Of a DNA stretch of 64,000 bases, positions 1 through 11,001 are shown in pieces. The position numbers and the translations under genes are program-made. The DNA is from Aphrocallistes beatrix (Eukaryota > Porifera > Hexactinellida > Sceptrulophora > Aphrocallistidae). Within the stretch, counting starts at the first letter, position 1. Each line of letters begins with the position of its first letter. Where the stretch lies: assembly GCA_963281255.1 (NCBI GenBank), contig OY725502.1:992001-1056000 (forward strand), written 5' to 3'. The notes beneath the pieces are model-generated. The model worked only from the letters and a program-made list of their open reading frames with translations, ran no database searches and had not been told where the DNA came from.

Positions 1-475
1 TTGCTCCGCGGCTTGCGAACACTACGGACGCCTGTGGGTATCAAAGAAACGGTTGATTGTTTTCTTCTAACTCGCTACTAAAAATGTAAAATTAGGTTCA
101 TTAAAAATTAGGTTCATGATAAAAAGAATTTACACACTAAAAAAAAACAAATGTAAAAGTTGAAAGCTAGTTTCTAGCATATTTTTGAGATTTGTTTCCA
201 TTATTCCCTAAACAAACAAACAAACAAACAAACAAACAAACAAAAACCCAAAAAACATTGAGTTTTAATATATAAAATATATTATTCTCTTGAACGTGTC
301 TATTCCATTATGCTTGTGAACTAATGCAGATTAACAGCTTCATGCTACTTGGAGGGACGTGGCAGAGCTAAGAATCTGGATTCTAATACTCACAAAAAGA
401 AAGAACATTCTAGACTCCCTCTCTCTCAGTCTACTCCTAACTCACGCTCGCTCACATGCTCTCCCTCAGTACACG
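1..475 (+). CDS. GTF3C1: Candidate upstream exons of GTF3C1
   Basis: Two possible exons lie before the first certain exon. One ends at about 51 before a GT. The other runs about 330-475 between TTTCTCAG-like context and a good GTAAGA donor, and it is open in the frame reading EGRGRAKNLDSNTHKKK. It is charged and Ser/Pro-rich, like the linker between the winged-helix part and the middle of GTF3C1. The phase from 475 into 626 does not fit. Joining needs a different donor (469) or acceptor (635 or 657), so this is a weak call. Also present is a (CAAA)n run at about 212-243. Confidence 0.3.
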
Positions 476-3400
476 GTAAGAAGAGAACAAACAGAATAAA
501 TACGAAGTACATTAACACTCCTGTTTATTTTAACGGATTAATGGATAATGAATCGTAGATTAGTTTCTAATCCCATTAGTTGACTCTGTACCCTCTAACT
601 CTACTCCTCTCTGCGTATCTACCAGCTCGGAACAGATGCAGACGCAGAACAGAGGAGCTAGCGACCAACTCGACGCCCCAGTTCAACCCATGGACTGGAG
701 CAACGAAGATATGTATGACGAGTCTTCTTATCAAGATTCTAGCCTCCTGGACACACAGGATATGGCATCGTTGTCGGAAGAGTCTGAAAACGAAGAGGAT
801 TGCTCGGGTCCAGATCCTCCCGTGGTACCTCTAGAGAAGCTGAAAGCCGAGAATGGAGGAGATGTGTTCTCTGAAAGAGAGATCAATGAGTTTATAGCTC
901 TGCTGAGAGAGAGGTTTGATTCTCCTAGAATGGAAATAAGGCTGACATACTTAGACCCTGATATTCAGGCCAGAAAGCAACGTGAGTGATGAGCGATTAT
1001 CGACCAACCATTCCAAACGAATTAAAAGATTTACCGATGAGCCAGTTTAATAAGCCAAAAATGATATTAGAACTAATAGAACATAATGTAACTGTACTAC
1101 TACGTAGATCAGAAGGTATTTTTAAACACGATTTTGGTGTAGAGTCTACTCTGCTGTATGAACGCAGGAAGTCGGATCTGTGTGGGTACCTGAGACAGAA
1201 GAGAGTGGTGATAGACAAAGTGGCCATGCACTACTTCCTCCAGAGTAAAGACATGGATGCAGGCATGCTGGGGAAGATGGACCTACGCACTCTATACAGG
1301 AACATTTCCCAGCTGCAGTTGCAAGGTTATCTGCACCAGTTCCTCTTCCAGGTGAGGAGCGATAGCGGGGACCAGCTAGAGGACAAGATCTACCTCTACT
1401 ACCCCGAGCCTCTCACCTCCCCCAAGATGTTGGACAGGTCCCTGGCCTTACTGATTCGAATGAGTGATAAGCTCACTTGGAAGCGAGACTCTCTGGACAA
1501 GGATTATTCCCCCGCCCAAATGAGGGACACAAGCAGGCAGTTCCCTGCGCTGCCCAAGTTTCAGAAATTGAGAGCGCTCCACTTGTACTTTCATCTGCTG
1601 GCCTACGGACACGGTAGCTAGACTCTTAACTCGTAAATGTACAACATCTACTCCTAAATGAATCCATTTGGTGTAGAGTTAGATCTGAGCACATTCAAAG
1701 ACCTCCCATTCTCGTGGCTGGAGAAGGTGAAGAAACTGCCTGAGTTGGACACACATGGGCCTGGATGGATCAACACGGCCATTGCTCTCAGGTACATTCC
1801 GTTCTCTCTCTTCTACGCTCTGGGCGCACAGATAGCTGAGTATACAGAGTATCTGTCCGAGGCTGTAGGGGAGATATTCTCTGACCCCACCAAGCGGGAC
1901 TTGCCTAGAGCTCTCATCAACATCGATAAGCTCGGGAGTGGCGTGCTCAGTTTAAAAAAGTGAGTTTTGCGACCATATTGAAAACACATCATCTCTGCTG
2001 CTACATAATGTTGAGTAATTGAGCTGTATCTTAGAGTCTGTAATGCTAGTAAATTCATTTTTCGCAGAGGTCATGTGACTCGGTATCGGGAGATGCTCCT
2101 ACAGCTGTACAAAATCGGAGCTATCGAGATAGACGGAGCAACCATACCAGGAGCTCTCAAGTCAGTCGATATGCCGTTAAATTTAGAGCTGGTACACATC
2201 TATATCAAACCCTCTCTCACACTTGTTGACACCTGTCGCGAAGCTCATGGTTGCAGGCACACATTCTTCACGAATGAAGCTAGAGACTACCTGCCTACCT
2301 ATGAAATCCACTTGGATACGATAGCGGATTTGGACCATTATTGGCTATTAGCAGAGATGATCTCGATCAACAGCAAACTTGACATCAAATCAGGTTCTTA
2401 CTAAATCACATCCTCAATCATTAATTGACTCAGAAAATTGATCAGTTTCGTTAGATGGGAGGAGGCGTAAGAAAAAGAAGGAAGAGTTCTCCATTGAGGT
2501 GCCACGAGATGTTAAAAAGATGGACTCGAGAAAGATAGACAGCCTAGCGTTCGGAGCTGCTGGATTCGTGCCTACCCTCTGGAGTAATGTGAAACGGAAT
2601 TGGTGAGAGCCCAAAACCTGTGCAACAATCTTAGAATATTAATATTTAATCGAAAATCAAAATTAAGAAATTCCATCCATAATAAAGCATTTAATAGTAA
2701 ACAAATTTGGCTTTGAATTTTGATGATTCTTGAGTCGTATATTTTAGAGGCTGTTCGAGTGCTGGGAGCGAGGTGGCAAAAATTTATTATCCAATACGTA
2801 CTGGAGTCCGTTTTCAGATTTTTTGATGCTTTTTACATATTTATGGCACGAAAATGACTGAACTAGACTCGCGAAACCGTACACTTGCGATGAGAACCAA
2901 GCATCTTTAAAGACTGTGGTCGTGTTTCTGTTTTCTCGCGTGTACGTCGACTTCTCAATAACCTGCAGCACCCAAGGCATGGTGATGGTCCGGCTGTAGG
3001 TGACCATTTCCTTCCGCTTTGGATTCATTACTGACTCCTCTACGATGTACCCTACCCGCGCCCCTCCTACAAGTTTGGACGCCCAGCCGGGAAGTTTTGT
3101 CGTCTTAGCAATAAGCCGCTTGGTCACTAGCTTCCCATCGATCACTTGGCGCGATATCGTGTCATCTGAGAGGACGTGTTTGCTTTGGGGGTTGGGGTAC
3201 CGCACCCAGAGAGCGGACACCACCTCACACCAGGGCCGTTGGAATTTCCTCGTGCTGTTGTAGTGCGTGTAGTGACGCTTGCTATGCAGCATTACTTACT
3301 GCCTAACTAGTACAGTATATGATGTGCTAGCATAGGCGTAACTCCAGGGGTGGCAGGGGTAGCGTGCCACCCCAGGCCTAAATGTTATGTTGACTTGGGG

Positions 3401-6400
3401 TGGCATGCCACATTAGTTTGATATATGTTTACAAATCTCGACACCCCAGCTAACCATGAAAAATCAAAATAGTTACGCCTATGTGTGCTAGACATACATA
3501 CATACGTACATACGTATGTAGTATATTATGTAACTATACAATGTTATATCTAACACATTATTCCCACCCCTTGTAAAATAGACAACTAGATGCATACTTC
3601 ACTTTACTGTTAATCATATACAATGGATGGTGTAGCATGTATTCGATGGTTAAATCAATGACAAAATTGGAATGAATCTAGAAGTATAATTTTACATTAA
3701 TTTATTTGCAATTTACAAATACGTATTATTTAAAATAAAGTAGCGGTTCATTATTAGGCAGTAAGATCGTATGCATTTGTCTATAGGACTAGTCAAAGTG
3801 ACCCTCCTGACCCAGGCCGGTGCTATTTTGACTACAACTGTCGCTCTCTTGCTTACAAAGCTACGAATGTCTTCACTCAAGAGCCGAAAAAGTCAGACAG
3901 CACACTAGCTCGTTTGATTCCGCAGCCGAAGCTACTCCTCTCTCAGAAGGGTTGTCTGCTCAAGTCGAGCAAGGAGAGAAGAGAGAAGCGAAGAATCAAA
4001 CAGAGTAAGCGCAAGAAATCCTGGCAGCCTATCTGCTCTTCATTGAATATCTGATTCCTCCTAGGAAAACAGCAAGTGCGCCGCCCTTTCTGGTCCAACA
4101 TGTACACCTTTATACGCGGCAACTTCAAGGCGCCAGAAGAGGCGGGGCTGGTACGCAAGTCCCTGACCAGGTGTGCCCACTGGAGCGAGCAGGAGAGCAA
4201 CACCCTCCTCCTCTGCTACATAGCCAGCGTGGTGCTGATCCAGCTGCTGGGGAGGCAGGTCTCCACGATGGTGGACATCATGGGGGTGCTGGAAGAGACC
4301 TCGAAGGACAAGACCACGTCCACTATCAGGAGACATCTGAGACGCGTCATCAAATTGAATCCTGTGCTGATCTCCTACTGTGACAGCTCCATTCAGGAAG
4401 TATACAACGAATTGGTAAGTTAGAGAATTTGAGTTATTTGAGACTAACGTACATCCAGTAAGGCAGGCACGTTTATATTTCGTATTTTAGAAAACATCTG
4501 ATCCCGAAGAGCATACTTTCAAGCAAATATTCGAACACAGCAGAAAGACACTGACTAACAGTCCGACCGATGTAATCAAAGGGGATTTCAAAGCTAATGC
4601 ACTCTTGCTTCCGCACTCGATTGAAGAATTGCACCAGAACTATTCAGTTAAGAAGATAGACTTGTACGATGAGTTCATCCCTAAAGTGAGTAAACATTCA
4701 GATTTGATACGACTGAATGCTATTTATGTGGATCGTCTTAGGTTGAGACCAGTAGCCATCAGAATGAGAATGCAATCAAGGTATTCATTCTCAGCGACAT
4801 GATCGTATCGTCAGTGTCGATGTTCTCTGGCACGAGTTTTGGGAACTACTCTGCTTTTATGATGTTCAACAAGTTCTCTCTAAACCTCCTGAAGCAGGTT
4901 GTGAGTAAACTCAAGCAGAACCAGATTCTGAGTAAGAATAGAGAGATCGCCTCGGGAGACATTATGCGGTACAAGATCAAATTCTTGTGAGTGCGAATTA
5001 TACCAAATACGAATGAGAATTGTTAGGTGAATATTTGCTGTCACAGGACGCAGGTACGACTATCAGAGTGTTTCCCGTCTAATTCCATGACATTTGAGCC
5101 TCAGCTGATCCCGTACAAACTATCAGACCTGTCTCTCTACTCAGATGACCCCCACAGCTCGCAGACTCTGATCACCACTCTAACTGAGGACATCATGCTG
5201 GCTAGCCCCGGGGACTGCCTAAGTCTCCTCGCCAACCTTCACTCACAGAGAAATAACGTTAGTTAAGTCCACCCATCCCTCCTACAGTAGTGAACTGCCA
5301 TCTTCTATGTATACTGTGCTTCTGTGTAGTTCAGGTTCGATGTGGACTTCCCGTACAGACCACAGAAGAGTGGGGAGGAGTCGGGGGTCCAGTTTCTACT
5401 CTCACAACTAGAGAGGGCTCACAGACCGGGTGGAGATCACACCCTGCGGACAGAACAGGTAGGGGAGACAGGCGTCGATAGGATGAGATTGTATATCAGC
5501 ACCAGTAGACACTTTGGATTCAGAAAGACAGATGGTAGGACATATAAGACTGAAATCATGCCAGGTTTAACTGAATTGAAGCTAAGTCATCAGTTACACT
5601 CTTTCAGTGATGAAGTGTGCTGACGTCATAACGCTAGCTGTGACAGATCCATGGCATGAAATCGAGTTCGAAACGAGGGACTTGCCTCCACACTGCTCAT
5701 CTCCCTCCGAGGGAGCAGGGGAGGCGATGAGCTGGGAGCTGTACGCTAAGCTGGTGAAAGAGCACCTCCACTTCTCTGAGTCTGCTGTGCAGTTCTCCCA
5801 GCAGCTCTATCAAGACATCTGTCGAGAGAAGGATTTAGGAGCTCGAGAGATAGAACTGATTCAGGTGATCAGTGATGATACTCAACAACCAGTATTTTAT
5901 AATAATACTGTGTGTATCAAATTAGGATATTGCTGTTTTAAAAATTGCTGATATTTCTAACGTATTTTTGTCACAACCACCAAATGTATGCTAATTAAAT
6001 CTATATTCCAGTATTTAATTCGCGTACATGTACATAGAAACATCCCCGATCAAGAGAGAGGGGTGAGACTACCGAGGTGCTCCTTCAGAATCTGGTCAAC
6101 TTCAAACTGGTGATGAGAGCTGGCACTACCGAGCCGTGTCTGATAGCAATGGAGTTCGCAGGAATATGGTCACATCCTATCATGGGATTGGGTAGGTAGT
6201 ATAGTAAATGGAAGCAGTATTGAATATAAAATAGGACTTAGTTCGACTGGTAAAGATCATAAGATGCGGATTGACGTCCCTTTCCAAGATCGAAACAGGA
6301 TTGTCAATCCTTTTGAAATAAAGAATTGGGATTTTTGTAAATCGCGTTAAAAATCTTTTTTTCTGTCAGAGGTTAGGATATCAAGGCAGACATGATAAGA

Positions 6401-6968
6401 TCTTATACCTGAGTAGAATTACCTTTTGGCGATTATAGCTTGTAATTACTCCCAACCATTCAGAGTCTGAGCAGACCACACACGAAGTCCACTCCTTACT
6501 GGAGAAGCAATACATCACCTGCTTCCGCCCCTGGCTCGGTCTCATCGGATCCTACGTGGGCTGGAACACTGGGATGCTGAATCAGCTGACTCGTAGCATT
6601 CACAGCTGCATAGCTACGCACAATGGTATCAGCGAGCTGAAACTGCTCTACAACTTGAATGGATTCTGTCAGCTGAGACATCTACGAGACATCTTACAGA
6701 CTCTCGTGGATAGCGGGTTTATACGAAGGACTGTGTTAGAGAGAGTAGGAGTAGAAACCGGAAAACCTACGCTCTTATCCAAACCTCCCACCTATGTATC
6801 TAGACTGAGTAAGTTTTAACAAGATAAGTGTTATTTCCTGATTTAGGAATTTAGGTGTGATTACGATTAGGTTTTGAGAGTAGCAACAGAGATCCAGGTT
6901 CAATATTCTATGAGAGCATTCCTGGAAAGGATCTAACTGCATCTGAATTAATGTTGGAAGAGAATTGA
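1..6968 (+). CDS. GTF3C1: General transcription factor 3C subunit 1 (TFIIIC largest subunit), 5' end missing
   Basis: This is the large TFIIIC subunit, which helps bind the B-box of tRNA genes for RNA polymerase III. The solid exons are 626-981, 1113-1613, 1677-1959, 2068-2393, about 2446-2602, 3787-4004, 4065-4414, 4491-4685, 4742-4986, 5047-5257, 5330-5458, 5616-5864, 6038-6191, 6464-6808 and 6871-6968 (stop TGA). Phase is kept at every junction and gives roughly 1270 residues. Family landmarks appear in order: a winged-helix-like ERRKSDL block, LPKFQKLRALHLYFHLLAYGH-type segment, DLDHYW, VKRNW, the CAHWSEQE myb-like segment, and the C-terminal RPW...GFIRR...KPTLLSKP block ending in an FYES segment. 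The N-terminal 600 or so residues of the family are not seen and probably lie upstream of the window. PRELID1 is nested antisense in the 2603-3786 intron. An AATAAA at 7054-7059 follows the stop. Confidence 0.92.
2744..3292 (-). CDS. PRELID1: PRELI/MSF1-domain protein, intronless and nested
   Basis: One uninterrupted frame of 182 residues encodes almost only a PRELI domain, which carries phosphatidic acid between mitochondrial membranes together with TRIAP1. Visible family features are a PW...ALWVRYPNPQSKHV start region, the KLVTKRL strand, LPGWA, the YIVEESV and MVTYSRTI strands, the KDAWFSSQVYG motif and a C-terminal GLQYVL. These resemble PRELID1 more than the PRELID3/slowmo branch. The gene lies antisense inside the GTF3C1 intron 2603-3786. 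Having no intron in an intron-rich region suggests an origin from a reverse-transcribed copy, although the frame is intact. The first ATG at 3292 is used. The N-terminus differs from the usual short MVKYF-type start, so the exact start is uncertain. Confidence 0.88.
   Translation of the reverse strand: MLHSKRHYTHYNSTRKFQRPWCEVVSALWVRYPNPQSKHVLSDDTISRQVIDGKLVTKRLIAKTTKLPGWASKLVGGARVGYIVEESVMNPKRKEMVTYSRTITMPWVLQVIEKSTYTRENRNTTTVFKDAWFSSQVYGFASLVQSFSCHKYVKSIKKSENGLQYVLDNKFLPPRSQHSNSL
3331..3483. mobile_element. hAT-like MITE, 153 bp
   Basis: The element has inverted ends (CATAGGCGTAAC and GTTACGCCTATG) and is flanked on both sides by the 8-bp duplication TGTGCTAG (3323-3330 and 3484-3491). It sits in the GTF3C1 intron just upstream of PRELID1. 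The 8-bp duplication points to a hAT transposase acting in trans. No coding capacity. Confidence 0.85.
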
Positions 6969-7053
6969 CGCCTTCAAATGCTGTGAATCAATTTTCTAAA
7001 AAAACAACCAACACATCTACGTAGTTTAGATATTTAATTTGATGTTATTGCCT

Positions 7054-7059
7054 AATAAA
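7054..7059 (+). terminator. Poly(A) signal of GTF3C1
   Basis: An AATAAA hexamer lies 86 bp after the GTF3C1 stop and before the PITHD1 start at 7181. Confidence 0.5.
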
Positions 7060-7180
7060 CATGTTCGTCTATAGACTTATACGTATGAGTATTTGGGTGG
7101 CTGGATGGGGTCTGTATGCTGTACACGAGTACTATGTTACAATTTTAATAGATATATTAAGTCATTAGGTGTTAGAAATA

Positions 7181-9285
7181 ATGGCTTGTAATCACGGACA
7201 TGGTCCAGGTGGGTGCGACCATGGGGATCCAAGCGACGGAGCAGGGGACAAGTATAGCCTCTATCTGAAGATAGACACGGACAAAGTAACCTGTATGAAT
7301 GAGTCAGCAGAAGGAACAGGCAAACTCGTATTCAAACCATGGGACGGGAGACTTGATAAAGCTAAGGTGTTGGAATTAGACTAACTACTAAATCATTGAG
7401 AAATGAAGCTAGCAATAGATTAATAATCTTGATTTAATTAATATGGATAGATAGGTAACATCTTAGCAACACAGATCTTGAATACAATCTGTATTATATG
7501 GGATTTTTCCAGTAGTTCGTAGAGAGTGATGTTGATGAAGAGTTATTATTCTACATCCCGTGAGTTATATGAGTCAGAATCAATCTCTCGAAATGCTTTA
7601 TTTTAAAACAATGCATTGATAACGAATTAAGTTTAATTTGAATTTAGAGTTTAATCAGAATGCAGCACCCACAAACACACCGAATGCTATTAGCTGTTAA
7701 CATTACGCCTCTTTAGAGCATACAAGTAGTATAAATACACTGATATGGAAATAGTCTGAAGTAATGCCAAGTCCATTAGACGCCAATATGATTGGGTAAC
7801 TATGAAATGCATAAACATATATAATCTGGCTGAGTCTCATTGTCTCATCGTGAATCGTGACGCTATGTATCATCATAGAAAGCTTGGTGATTAGTGGGCA
7901 TTTGCATCTTGTCTTGAGCTCGCAATCATACAGAATTGAACTGCTTAAGTTAGTATATACATCCGACGCAACCAAGATTATACAAATTAGTACATCATGA
8001 TCATGAATAATGTGTTTTTGCATTGGAAATAGTTTTATTTTGTTGAATCTCGTAGTATGTTAAGTTTGAACGTTGGCAACAGGTATAGTGGACTTTAGAA
8101 CTCAAACTAAGTTTCTGGCTTATTTTTTTATTACAATAAAAAATAAATATATTCGATCTATGATCGTGCCCATTCGTTAATGTTATACGTACAATGCTGA
8201 AATCCAAACCATTTCACATTAGTTTTAGTATTTGGCACTACAATATAGTTTAGTTGGTATCTAAAACTAATATTCAATTCGTGTCCGTCGTATGTTTGAG
8301 ATCTTAATCTAAGTACTTAGGTTTACAGGCAGTGTGAAGTTGAAGAGTGTGATTATCATAGGAGGAGAGGGTGAATCTCATCCTAAAACATTAAAATTGT
8401 AAGCTGTCTTTCAATTGTTATATTCAATACATCATTAACGAATTTCCAGTTTATTGTTAAAACGAGCTATGTGGTCATAATTACTTCAAATATAATTCGA
8501 TTTTCGTGAAATCGTGCTTAGATTTAAGAATATACAGTTGACTGGTTTCGATGACGCATCGAGGAGTCATCCAGAACAGGAGTTACATATCCAACCAGAC
8601 ATGAAAGGGGAAATGGAGTACCCACTCAAGTGAGTGACCAGATGAAACATAATATTATACTCGACCAGCATGCATATCACAAGTTAAAACTCACTAATAG
8701 TGAATGGACCACCATAGTTATCTTATGATGTTAGACTTGTTAATTAAGATCTAAAAATATGATTAGGTATTGTAATGACTAACGCAACTCCTTATAAGGA
8801 CAAAATTGGGACATCATAATTTGAAGCTAAATTATCCATATATGGGAATTTGAATCTTCAGGAAAGTGCTATAAATAACTACGATCCAAAATATGGATAA
8901 AGCTGAGACAATAGCTGCACCAGCAATAATTATAAATAACTTCATGCGGACAGCAGCCATTACAATCTAATGGATAAGATGGACGAACTATAATCCTACA
9001 CTGCGTACCTTTGCAAGGTCATCGAAGCTGTCTTCAGTGGAGAGCCTGACAATGTACTTCAGTCAGAACTATGGAGACGATAGCACACGGATCTACTACA
9101 TCGGACTCAACGGGGAATTTCAAAAGGTGAGTAATACCTTCATTTTTATAAAACATAATTCCATTTGTATTCCATTATTCCAGGCGAAACGACAGGAAGT
9201 AGTGATCACATCATACGAGTTAAACCCAAATCCAGCTGACCATAAAGTGAAGAACTTCCAGCAGAACACAATGAACGTGCTCTAG
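7181..9285 (+). CDS. PITHD1: PITH domain-containing protein 1
   Basis: Six exons (7181-7366, 7516-7559, 8321-8398, 8522-8629, 9018-9126, 9184-9285) join in phase to 208 residues, against 211 in human. The N-terminus is the His/Gly-rich MACNHGHGPGGCDHG typical of PITHD1. Then follow LNES-type CMNESAEGTGK, FKPW, FVESDVDEELLFYIPFTG, KLKSVIIIGGEGESHP, KNIQLTGFDDA, YFSQNYGDD, YYIGLNGE and the C-terminal NPADHKV. The PITH domain occurs in proteasome-associated thioredoxin-like proteins (TXNL1) and in PITHD1. ATG 7181 is chosen over in-frame upstream codons because it matches the family start. The gene follows GTF3C1 on the same strand by 212 bp and converges on MRPL15. The second exon acceptor must be the TAG at 7513-7515, because the preceding CAG would put a stop in frame. 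Confidence 0.93.
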
Positions 9286-9539
9286 CTGTAGTCTGTGTAC
9301 GTTACGAGGTCTTAATATATAATTATCAGAGGAATACAGTGTCTGTTACTTTAATTGAATTGATTAGAATGGAGAGAGATTGACTCTACTATTATTCTAT
9401 ATCCTTTCCCTTTTCACCATCACACAATAGCAATACGAGAGTTTACTTAATTTAAAATAAGACTATTACCAATGCTTTATATCTATCTAACAATTCACGG
9501 TGATCAGGATGCCATATTTCACGTTCATTCACATACGCA

Positions 9540-10829
9540 TCATTTACTCACTGACTCCTTTCCCTCCTCCTTCTCTGATTCGTTATTTTCCTCTTTAACT
9601 GGTCTCAATACGACCCTCCCCTCTTCGTTGAGATAAGCTCGAGACAAGCCAGAAAGCGCGAGTCTCCGCTTCCCCTCCTCCGTAGCCAGGTACCCTCTCT
9701 TCGCCGGGTCCATATAGTACGCGAGCAGGTGGTCCCTAGGAAGCGGGTTGCGCGGAATCTGTCTCTCCAAGAACCTCTGCGGAAACAGGAGATATCTGAG
9801 GAAGAGTTTGCTGTAGTACTTGCATAGAACACTGCCTCCTCTCGCTTCTACCGTCTGAATGGCCAGCTTAGAAGCACGCGTTACCTCGATGTCAATCTTA
9901 GCCTCAAACCAATCGGAACCCTAAACCAGAGTTTGAAATATGTTATTATAAAATAATTATTAAATAATTTTAAAATAATGTTCTCATAGTATATTGCCAT
10001 CAAGAATGCGACATGTTCATAACGTTTAATATATAATAAGCAATACAGTCGACTCCGCTTAATAGGGTCAGCCGCTTAATCGGGCCACTTTTGGCAGGAC
10101 CGGAATAACTCTCACACATAGAGGCTAATACAAAAATATTTTCGGTTAACAGGGTTCTCCGCTTAATCGGGGCAAATATCCCCTGACCGATGTGACCCTA
10201 TTAAGCGGAGTCGACTGTATTAGGATAGAGCTTCAACTACTAGACGTATTATCAACTCACATCACTGAGGAGCTTGACTCCGTCTTTGAAATTGTTGATT
10301 AGGCCTGATTCCCTCATGACAGGGAGAGTGATCGGTTTATCCGTATCAATCCGACCCATATCTACCCACCTCTGAATCTTGTTCAGATTCAGCGGTACCA
10401 TCTTGAGCGATTTCCTACACATGTGTACACTCACTACTATCCTGAACTAATTCGTGCGTTATTTCGAGTTCGTTACCTATTATAGAATCCCTTCTGTGGT
10501 ACAATTCTGTAAAATGGAACAGCCCCACCTTCAAATCCGAACTTCCGCCACATTGCGCTACCCCTCTGCCCTTGTCCCTTGTGTCCGCGCCCCGCCGTCT
10601 TCCCTTTGCCTGTTCCAGGACCTCTCCCTCTTACTCGCTTCTACAAAGTGGCGGAGTTCAACATCCGAATCGTTTAAAATAGTCTAAAGTTAGAAATACA
10701 TTCAATACAATATTTTACAATATTCACCTTTTTTCTCGATCCTGGGAATGGTTGCAGATGAGCTATCTCTATTCTGGGATACTCTGAAATCTTTTGCAAG
10801 TTTTTAAGAAAATCACTCGTTCGCTTCAT
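9540..10829 (-). CDS. MRPL15: Mitochondrial large ribosomal subunit protein uL15m
   Basis: Four exons on the minus strand (10829-10728, 10640-10477, 10414-10261, 9920-9540) join in phase to 266 residues. Exon 1 gives the N-terminal region with [10 protein letters not shown]. Exon 2 gives the L15 glycine/arginine-rich rRNA-binding block ([19 protein letters not shown], then FGFEGG). Exon 3 gives [16 protein letters not shown], and exon 4 gives [15 protein letters not shown] and [21 protein letters not shown], which match the mitochondrial L15 C-terminus. The tail is acidic and lysine-rich (about the last 20 residues). The protein is smaller than human MRPL15 (296 residues). The gene is head to head with FBXO25/32, with 172 bp between the start codons. 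A 172-bp MITE (10046-10217) sits in the last intron. Confidence 0.93.
10046..10217. mobile_element. pogo/Tigger-like MITE, 172 bp, in MRPL15 intron
   Basis: The ends are perfect 25-bp inverted repeats beginning CAGTCGACTCCGCTTAATAG, flanked by TA on both sides (10044-10045 and 10218-10219). The ends and the TA duplication fit the Tc1/mariner/pogo superfamily. It lies in the MRPL15 intron between exons 3 and 4. Confidence 0.85.
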
Positions 10830-11001
10830 CTGTATCTAGTTTGCTATATGTATTAAAATATATTGATATTAAGCTAATAACAGCTTACTATTAGGCATGA
10901 GATATCGGTTTAATAACATAGGTCTGGTTAGTGAACTTATAACCTTACAAGATGTGTCGGAATCAAAATAACATTTAGTGTTGTTTATTGAGACAGTTAG
11001 A
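10830..11001. promoter_or_regulatory. Shared divergent promoter region, MRPL15 / FBXO25/32
   Basis: Only 172 bp separate the MRPL15 start (minus strand) from the FBXO25/32 start (plus strand), so both 5' untranslated regions and promoters must fall here or in upstream untranslated exons. I see no clear TATA box and no consensus site. Confidence 0.5.
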
